A DNA stretch of 64,000 bases, from the NCBI GenBank assembly GCA_035527715.1, contig DATKZY010000258.1:1-64000 (forward strand), given 5' to 3'. This document shows positions 59,733 through 64,000 of this stretch, in pieces. The position numbers and the translations under genes are program-made. Source of the DNA: DSUN01 sp035527715. Lineage in GTDB: Bacteria; Planctomycetota; PUPC01; DSUN01. The notes beneath the pieces are model-generated. The model saw only the letters and a list, made by a program, of their open reading frames with translations, made no database searches and had not been told where the DNA came from. Within the stretch, counting starts at the first letter, position 1, and each line of letters opens with the position of its first letter.

Positions 59733-59827
59733 GACACGGACCTGCACGGACCTACACGGACGGACACGGACGACCGCCTCCGCAAGGAGGATCTGGCCGT
59801 CCGTGCGTGTCCGTGTCTGTCCGTGTG
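59733..59827. repeat. Paired inverted array, unit ACACGGACCT (10 nt)
   Basis: Four direct units (59733-59772) and three complementary units GTCCGTGTNN (59797-59827) have a 24-nt loop. It fills the gap upstream of the ABC ATPase gene. A related single arm is at 16814-16842. Confidence 0.85.
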
Positions 59828-59846
59828 CTGATGAGGAGGAACGCAG

Positions 59847-60779
59847 ATGGAGTTCGTAGAAGTCAAGAACCTGTGGGTGCGCTACGGCAAGACGGTGGCC
59901 GTGCGCGACCTGTCGCTCGCGATCCCCAAGGGCGAGGTCTTCGGCTTCATCGGCCCCAACGGCGCGGGAAAGACCACCACCATCAAGGTCCTCGCCACCC
60001 TCCTGTCGCCCATGGAGGGCAGCGTGCACATCGCCGGCATCGACGCGCTCCGCTACCCCGAGCGGGTGCGGCCGCGCTTCGGCTACATGCCCGACTTCTT
60101 CGGGGTCTACGAGGACCTCACGGTGAACGAGTATCTGCACTTCTTCGCCGCGGCCTACCGCATGGACCGCTCGAAGCGGCGGGCCGTGGTGGACGACGTG
60201 CTGGCGCTCACCGACCTGGCGGGGAAGCGCGACACGATGGTGGACGCCTTGTCGCGCGGCATGAAGCAGCGATTGGGGCTGGCCCGCGTGCTCCTGCACG
60301 ACCCCGAGCTGCTGCTGCTCGACGAGCCGGCGAGCGGCCTCGACCCCCGCGCCCGCATCGAAATCCGCGAGCTGCTCAAGGAGCTGCGGAACATGGGCAA
60401 GACGGTGCTCGTCTCCAGCCACATCCTCCACGAGCTGGGCCAGATGTGCACCCGCATCGGCATCATCGAGGCGGGGCGCATGGTCGCCGAAGGCTCCCTC
60501 CACGACATCTACCGCCAGCTCAGCCTCCACCGAGCCGTCCACGTCCAGCTCGCCAACCAGACCGACGAGCTGCTCGCCCGCATCAAGGCCGTGCCGGGCG
60601 TGGAGTCGGTCGAGCGGGACATTGATCGCATCTCGGTCCACATCCGCGAGGAGGAGCTGCCCTGCGAGGACCTGCTCGACCGGCTCGTGGGCCTCGGGGC
60701 GCGCATCCGCATGTTCCAGCCCGAGGCGATGGACATGGAGACCGCGTTCATGAAGCTCACCGAGGGCAAGGTGACATGA
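59847..60779 (+). CDS. ABC-2 type exporter ATP-binding protein
   Basis: The 310-aa ATPase shows Walker A GPNGAGKTTTIK (about residues 37-48), the signature LSRGMKQRLGLARVL, Walker B LLLLDEPASGLDP and switch SSHILHELGQM. An 80-residue C-terminal extension (MRLFQPE-like end) is common in NatA/DrrA-type exporters. The stop overlaps the first permease start (ATGA). With the two tandem permeases it forms an exporter that in related cassettes accompanies MoxR/BatA proteins; the cargo is unknown. A GAGGA precedes the start. Confidence 0.93.
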   Translation: MEFVEVKNLWVRYGKTVAVRDLSLAIPKGEVFGFIGPNGAGKTTTIKVLATLLSPMEGSVHIAGIDALRYPERVRPRFGYMPDFFGVYEDLTVNEYLHFFAAAYRMDRSKRRAVVDDVLALTDLAGKRDTMVDALSRGMKQRLGLARVLLHDPELLLLDEPASGLDPRARIEIRELLKELRNMGKTVLVSSHILHELGQMCTRIGIIEAGRMVAEGSLHDIYRQLSLHRAVHVQLANQTDELLARIKAVPGVESVERDIDRISVHIREEELPCEDLLDRLVGLGARIRMFQPEAMDMETAFMKLTEGKVT

Positions 60780-62518
60780 GCCTGTCGCTCCTGCACGCGC
60801 CGATCCTGAGCAAGGAGCTGATCGAGCAGGCCGCGCGCCCGCGCACCTACGTGCTGCGGGTGACGTATGCGGTTCTCCTGTTCGCCGCCTTTCTGACGGC
60901 GGTGCACGGGGTCACCGTGCAGCTCGAGCTTGGGGACAGCGTGGTGGGCAGCGGGCGGCGGCTCTTCGCCCTGCTGGTGTGCGCGCAGTTCACGGGCATT
61001 CTGCTCTTCGTGCCCGCCCTGATGTCGGGCGCACTCACGGAGGAGAAGGAGGGGCGGACCCTCGAGCTGTTGCTCCTCACGCGGGTACGGCCGTGGCAGA
61101 TCCTCTGCGAGAAGTTCGTCGGGCGGCTCGTGCCCGCGCTGACGTTCCTCGTCCTCTCGCTGCCGCTCCTGGCCGTCTGCTACGCGCTCGGGGGCATGAG
61201 CGCTGAGGACCTTCTCGTCGGGGCCGGCATGCTCTTCGAGACCTGTCTTCAGGTGGGCGCATTGGCGCTGATGTGCTCGGCGTTCTGCCGGACGAATCTC
61301 GGCGCCTTCCTGGCATCCTATGCCCTGGTCGTGTCCGGGTGGCTTCTCTGCCGGATACTGCCCGCGTCAATCATCCAGGTGGGCGTGCTGTGGGAGGTGG
61401 TTCTCCCCCTAAGCCTCGGGAGCGTGGACTTCGGCGGCGTGACGTTCCGGGCCAGCGTCCCCACGCTCCTCTCCATCGCCGCCTCACTCCTGCTCGCCCG
61501 CGTGTTCCTGGTTCGGCGTGCGCTGGCGGGGCCGACGCGGCCGCTGGCCGGCCTGTTCCGGCGGCTCGACGGGTTCCTCGAGCGGCACGGCCTGGCCCAG
61601 CCGCTGCGCCGCCGCTATCGCGGGCACGTGCGGCCCCGGGCGGACCTGCCGGACCGCCAGCCCATCGCCTGGCGCGAGGTGGCCAAGACGCCGCTCGTGA
61701 AGCCGGCGCACCTGGTGTACGGCCTCGCACTCGTCGAGCTGTTCGTGCTCTTCTCCCTGGGCGTCGCGGACGCATCGCGGAATCCCGCGGAAGTGCTCGT
61801 CGTGCTCCTCGGCGTGCTGTGGGTGCTGGCGTCGGCCGCCGTGCTCGGGCTGAGCGTGAGCGCGATCTCGACCGAGCGCTCGTCCCAGACGCTCGAGGTC
61901 CTGCTGGCCACGCCGATTGCCGGCCGCGACATCGTGCGGCAGAAGCTGCGCGGCGTGCAGCGCATCATCCGCGGCCTGCTGCTGCCCTTCGGAACCGTGT
62001 TCCTCGTGCAGCTCTGGTGGGCGCGGACGGGCGGCCGCCTGTATCGGCTGGGGCCGGGCGTGCAGCAGTTGAGCTACGTGTTCCTCGCGTGCGGCTCGGT
62101 GGCGCTGTTCCTGTGGCTCTTCGCCTGGTTCTCGATGTGGGTGGGGCTGCGGACGCCCAGCCGGCCGCGGGCCGTGCTGACGAGCGTCGTGGGGTTGCTC
62201 GTGTGGAGCGGCGTGCCGGTGCTCGCGTTCGCGTTGGCCGTTTCAGGGACCTCATTCTACTACCTCAAAGGCTGGGAAGCCCTCTTGCTCCTCGTGAGCC
62301 CTGCCGGGTGCGTGTGGGCCGTCGAGGTGTACCCAGGGCTGTACTGGGACGTGAGCGAGGGGATGGGGCTGATGGTCGCAGCCCTCGTGCTTCACGCGGG
62401 GCTGCTGTTCCTGTTCAGGGCATTGTGCCTCCGTCGGGCCGACCGGTATCTGGGCCGCGCCCGGCCGCGGCGGCGGACCACGAGCGGCGGGTTCTTCTAC
62501 GCCCCGCCCGAGCAGTAG
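60776..62518 (+). CDS. ABC-2 type permease, first copy, 580 aa
   Basis: The N-terminus LLHAPILSKELIEQAARPRTYVLR precedes a first helix. The next helices include ILLFVPALMSGALTEEKEGRTLELLLLTRVRP, the ABC-2 coupling signature, which recurs in the second half as SAISTERSSQTLEVLLATPIAGRDIVRQKLRG. About twelve hydrophobic segments in two repeats suggest an internal duplication. The next gene is a clear paralogue in tandem. ATGA overlap couples it to the ATPase gene. Confidence 0.88.
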   Translation: MSLSLLHAPILSKELIEQAARPRTYVLRVTYAVLLFAAFLTAVHGVTVQLELGDSVVGSGRRLFALLVCAQFTGILLFVPALMSGALTEEKEGRTLELLLLTRVRPWQILCEKFVGRLVPALTFLVLSLPLLAVCYALGGMSAEDLLVGAGMLFETCLQVGALALMCSAFCRTNLGAFLASYALVVSGWLLCRILPASIIQVGVLWEVVLPLSLGSVDFGGVTFRASVPTLLSIAASLLLARVFLVRRALAGPTRPLAGLFRRLDGFLERHGLAQPLRRRYRGHVRPRADLPDRQPIAWREVAKTPLVKPAHLVYGLALVELFVLFSLGVADASRNPAEVLVVLLGVLWVLASAAVLGLSVSAISTERSSQTLEVLLATPIAGRDIVRQKLRGVQRIIRGLLLPFGTVFLVQLWWARTGGRLYRLGPGVQQLSYVFLACGSVALFLWLFAWFSMWVGLRTPSRPRAVLTSVVGLLVWSGVPVLAFALAVSGTSFYYLKGWEALLLLVSPAGCVWAVEVYPGLYWDVSEGMGLMVAALVLHAGLLFLFRALCLRRADRYLGRARPRRRTTSGGFFYAPPEQ

Positions 62519-62529
62519 GGGCCAAGCGC

Positions 62530-64000
62530 ATGCGGTGGCTCAAGTGGCAAGCCCCCTTGCCGTTGCTGAGCAAGGACCTGGCGGAGCAGGCCGCGCGGCG
62601 GCGCACCTACATCGCGCGCGTGGCCTACGCGGCGCTCCTGTTCCTCATCTTCCTCGTGGCGTCGCACTCGGAGTTCGAGGTGACGGATGCCGGGAGCGCC
62701 GCGTCGAGCGGCCGCGGGCTGGGCATGTTCGACGCCCTCATCAAGCTCCAGTTCGCCGGCATCCTGCTCTTCCTCCCGGCCATGATGTCGGGCGCGCTCA
62801 CGTACGAGAAGGAGCGCGGGTCGCTCGCCCTGCTGCTCCTGACCACGCTCAAGCCGCGCGCGATCCTGATGCAGAAGTACCTGGGCCGCCTGGTCCCGAT
62901 GTTCAGCATTCTCCTTCTCGGCCTCCCGCTGCTCGCCATCTGCTACACGTTCGGCGGGCTCACGACCGACTACCTGGCGACGGGGGCCTACGTGCTCGTG
63001 CTCACGAGTCTCCAGGTGGGGGCGCTGGCGCTCCTGTGCTCGTCGTTCTGCTGCACGAGCCTCGGCGCGCTCCTGGCCTCCTACATCCTCGTCGCCACGC
63101 TCTACCTGGGGCTGCCCCTGCTGCTCACGTTCCTGGGCGCCGAGGGGCCGAACGTGTTTTTCCTCGTGCCCCTGTCGCTGTTCCCGGACCCGGGTGCGCG
63201 TTCGGTGTCTTTCGACTCGGCGTTGTTCCGCAGTTGGCTCATCGCGGCGTCGGTCGTGGCGTTCCTGGTCCTGGCCCAGGTGTTCCTGGTCGCGCGGGCG
63301 TTCCGGGAGCCGCGGAACCGATTGCTCGGCCTCTTCCGCTGGCTCGATCGCTTCTTCGAGCGGGTGAACGCGGCGATCGGGGGCCTGCGCGTGGGGCGGC
63401 ACCGCGAGAGCCTGCCCGCGGACCACCCGATCGCCTGGCGCGAGGTGTCGCGGCGGTCGCTCGGCAGGCCGCTCTACCTGTTCCGCATCCTCGTGCTGCT
63501 GGAGGTGCCGACCCTGTTCATCGCGGCGTCGGTGATCGTGTTCGGCGAGTGGCGGCACGCGCACGGGCTGATCTCGCAACTGTTCTACGGCCTGGCGATC
63601 CTCGCGGCCATCGCCGTGTCGGTGACGAGCGCAAACGCCATCGCGGCGGAGCGGACGAGTCAGACGCTCGACGTGCTGCTCACGACGCCCATCGCGGGCC
63701 GCGACATCGTGCGGGAGAAGGTCCGGGGCGTCCGCCGCCTGCGTCGCGTGCTGCTCGTGCCCCTGGCCACGCTGCTCCTCGTCGAGCTTTGGCTGAGCCA
63801 GTTCTCGGGCGGGTCCTACTACTGGCGTCGCCAGCGCCCCGTGATTGCGGACCTGGGGCTCACGTTTGCCGCCGTGGCGCTCTTCCTCGTGCTGTTCTCG
63901 TGGGTGGCCGTGCGGATCGCGCTGAGGGTGCGGACGCGGTCCCGGGCGATCATGGCCACGCTGGCCACGCTCGTGGGGTGGAACGTGGTGCCGCCCCTGG
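62530..64000 (+). CDS. ABC-2 type permease, second copy, truncated by window end
   Basis: ATG at 62530 follows AGGGG and the frame stays open to the last base, giving at least 490 residues. The start (PLLSKDLAEQAARRRTYIAR) and motifs such as MMSGALTYEKERGSLALLLLTTLKP and AIAAERTSQTLDVLLTTPIAGRDI parallel the first permease position by position. The two probably form a heterodimeric membrane domain with the ATPase at 59847. The gene is 11 nt behind the first copy. Confidence 0.85.
   Translation, partial: MRWLKWQAPLPLLSKDLAEQAARRRTYIARVAYAALLFLIFLVASHSEFEVTDAGSAASSGRGLGMFDALIKLQFAGILLFLPAMMSGALTYEKERGSLALLLLTTLKPRAILMQKYLGRLVPMFSILLLGLPLLAICYTFGGLTTDYLATGAYVLVLTSLQVGALALLCSSFCCTSLGALLASYILVATLYLGLPLLLTFLGAEGPNVFFLVPLSLFPDPGARSVSFDSALFRSWLIAASVVAFLVLAQVFLVARAFREPRNRLLGLFRWLDRFFERVNAAIGGLRVGRHRESLPADHPIAWREVSRRSLGRPLYLFRILVLLEVPTLFIAASVIVFGEWRHAHGLISQLFYGLAILAAIAVSVTSANAIAAERTSQTLDVLLTTPIAGRDIVREKVRGVRRLRRVLLVPLATLLLVELWLSQFSGGSYYWRRQRPVIADLGLTFAAVALFLVLFSWVAVRIALRVRTRSRAIMATLATLVGWNVVPPL

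Overview
The window is about 64 kb of GC-rich bacterial chromosome with no tRNA, rRNA, CRISPR array, prophage or recognisable transposase. The genes point to a Gram-negative bacterium with lipopolysaccharide: a CMP-KDO synthetase, a LAB_N lipid-A-type membrane protein, ArnC- and ArnT-like glycosyltransferases, and an ExbB/ExbD pair. The high GC, long TPR and VWA proteins, the MoxR/DUF58/BatA-like/ABC cluster and abundant intergenic palindromes suggest an uncultured member of Planctomycetota or a neighbouring PVC/FCB-type lineage. That placement is inference. Promoters of the sigma70 type (TTGACN, 16-18 bp, TATAAT-like) can be read directly at about a dozen sites and correct several start codons.

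Layout. Plus strand, 0-14.1 kb: two small genes (one a 29-residue AURKAIP1/COX24-like protein), a TPR lipoprotein, pcm, then exbB(TIG)-exbD-TPR-VWA-TPR-O-antigen-ligase-like-argC-rbsK. Minus strand, 28.6-14.1 kb: an XRE regulator, pheA, tpiA, secG, yicC, gmk, rpoZ, coaC, coaB, a nucleoside hydrolase, a Memo-AMMECR1 fusion lipoprotein, a GT4 glycosyltransferase, kdsB, a non-coding island of 1.3 kb, a coiled-coil membrane protein and cca. Plus strand, 28.9-34.1 kb: a selenium-associated desulfurase/YedF/DUF3343 trio, a Phd/VapC toxin-antitoxin pair, a STAS/receiver-like/ATPase fusion and an unknown protein. Minus strand, 37.4-34.2 kb: a GT2, GT39 and LAB_N lipid-glycosylation cluster. Plus strand, 37.5-64 kb: a GH2 beta-galactosidase, a TPR gluzincin peptidase, a split membrane protein, an iron-type ABC importer (binding protein, permease, ATPase), an NHL lipoprotein, a large double-VWA protein, MoxR, DUF58, BatA-like and a further membrane protein, and an ABC-2 exporter with two tandem permeases, the last cut by the window end.

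The most unusual feature is the DNA between, and sometimes inside, the genes. At many junctions there are three to ten copies of a degenerate 6-10 nt unit, a short loop, then an array of the reverse complement of that unit. The architecture is shared, but the unit differs between loci (GGATGRRT, GCAAARK, TGACGCG, ATGGGACNN, ACACGGACCT, GACGAG and others). Several lie inside coding sequence without breaking the frame: two in an ABC permease, one supplying what looks like a signal peptide core, and one touching the cca start codon. A second curiosity is a trio of hairpins at 17.3-17.9 kb in which the loop is conserved while the stem sequences are entirely different but fully complementary. A third is a membrane protein gene interrupted by two in-frame TGA codons whose tail continues in the same frame.
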